Positions 63,662 through 64,000 of a DNA stretch of 64,000 nt are shown one piece after another. Location: NCBI RefSeq assembly GCF_000165425.1, contig NW_001799649.1:127630-191629 (forward strand). Reading direction: 5' to 3'. The position numbers were made by a program, and so were the translations under genes. This stretch comes from Paramecium tetraurelia. Its lineage: Eukaryota > Ciliophora > Oligohymenophorea > Peniculida > Parameciidae. Position 1 is the stretch's first letter. The number at the start of each line of letters is the position of its first letter. A model generated the notes under the pieces. That model was not told where the DNA came from and ran no database searches. It was given only the letters and a program-made list of their open reading frames with translations.

Positions 63662-64000
63662 ATGATGAAATTAAGCATTTTTAGTCATATATGATAGATA
63701 ATAATAATAAACATTCCTTTTAATATCATTTTTTTAAGAATTAAAAGCAATATTTTTTTTATGAATCTATTTAATAAAGCCTTTTGAAACATTAATTGAC
63801 ATTTACAGGTTTTATATAGATTACAGGATCCAAATTAATCGTTAACAATGTTCTAAAATTATTTCTAATAGTAGTTAACACTATTCAAATAAATAATCAT
63901 TATTTCAGTTTATGTATTGGATTGAGAAGCTTATTTTAATTAGTAAATTTTATATTTTATGATTTCCATTTATTGTAAAATAAAGTAGAGTTCCTAAGGT
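63662..64000. other. Window end, no gene seen
   Basis: A+T rich, with no supported frame on either strand. Confidence 0.55.

Overview
The window is nuclear DNA of a ciliate, almost certainly Paramecium. Reading frames of recognisable proteins run through TAA and TAG, which align with glutamine, and end only at TGA. The coding sequence is cut by very short GT-AG introns, mostly 20 to 30 nt. DNA is strongly A+T rich and genes are tightly packed on both strands. All gene models here were read by eye with this code, and introns were placed where they restore the frame of a conserved protein. From sequence alone I cannot say whether this is the somatic (MAC) or germline (MIC) version, or which species it is. 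A decayed LINE element and several A+T-rich gene-free stretches of about 1 kb fit a germline or lightly purged region.

Layout. 1-11 kb, almost all minus strand: ankyrin/AGC protein kinase (cut by the window edge), an unrecognised protein, a CENP-B-type helix-turn-helix protein, an exon-junction Y14 homologue, a membrane-anchored leukotriene-A4-hydrolase-like aminopeptidase, a small plus-strand protein, and a large protein with a CDCA7-type four-CXXC zinc finger. 12-20 kb: centriolar POC1, a Yip1-family Golgi protein, a large secreted Glu/Pro/Ala-rich protein with LamG-like domains, and an IST1-domain protein with a Gly-Tyr-Pro-Gln repeat tail. 20-32 kb: an unresolved locus, a cyclin, a small probable mitochondrial protein, a coiled-coil protein, an orphan, a 14-3-3 protein, a short HTH protein, a catalytically altered dual-specificity phosphatase, a gene with an in-frame TGA, and initiator tRNA-Met. 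32-47 kb, minus strand: coiled-coil protein, DHHC palmitoyltransferase, orphan, Greatwall/MAST-like kinase, a small protein, CK1-family kinase, RFC1, and a long coiled-coil/EF-hand protein. 47-59 kb, mostly plus: unresolved exons, an orphan, SDA1, an importin-alpha-like protein, PTEN, a problematic minus-strand locus, an EF-hand protein and a small endosulfine-like protein. 59-64 kb: a decayed non-LTR retrotransposon, then a protein made almost entirely of a chromo-shadow domain.

Common themes are phosphorylation signalling (three kinases, PTEN, an inactive phosphatase, 14-3-3, a possible Greatwall-endosulfine pair), cilia and cell structure (POC1, EF-hand and coiled-coil proteins), and chromatin and genome maintenance (CDCA7-like, chromo-shadow, RFC1, CENP-B-like HTH). 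There is no operon logic. Neighbours are often convergent or divergent, with ends less than 100 nt apart.
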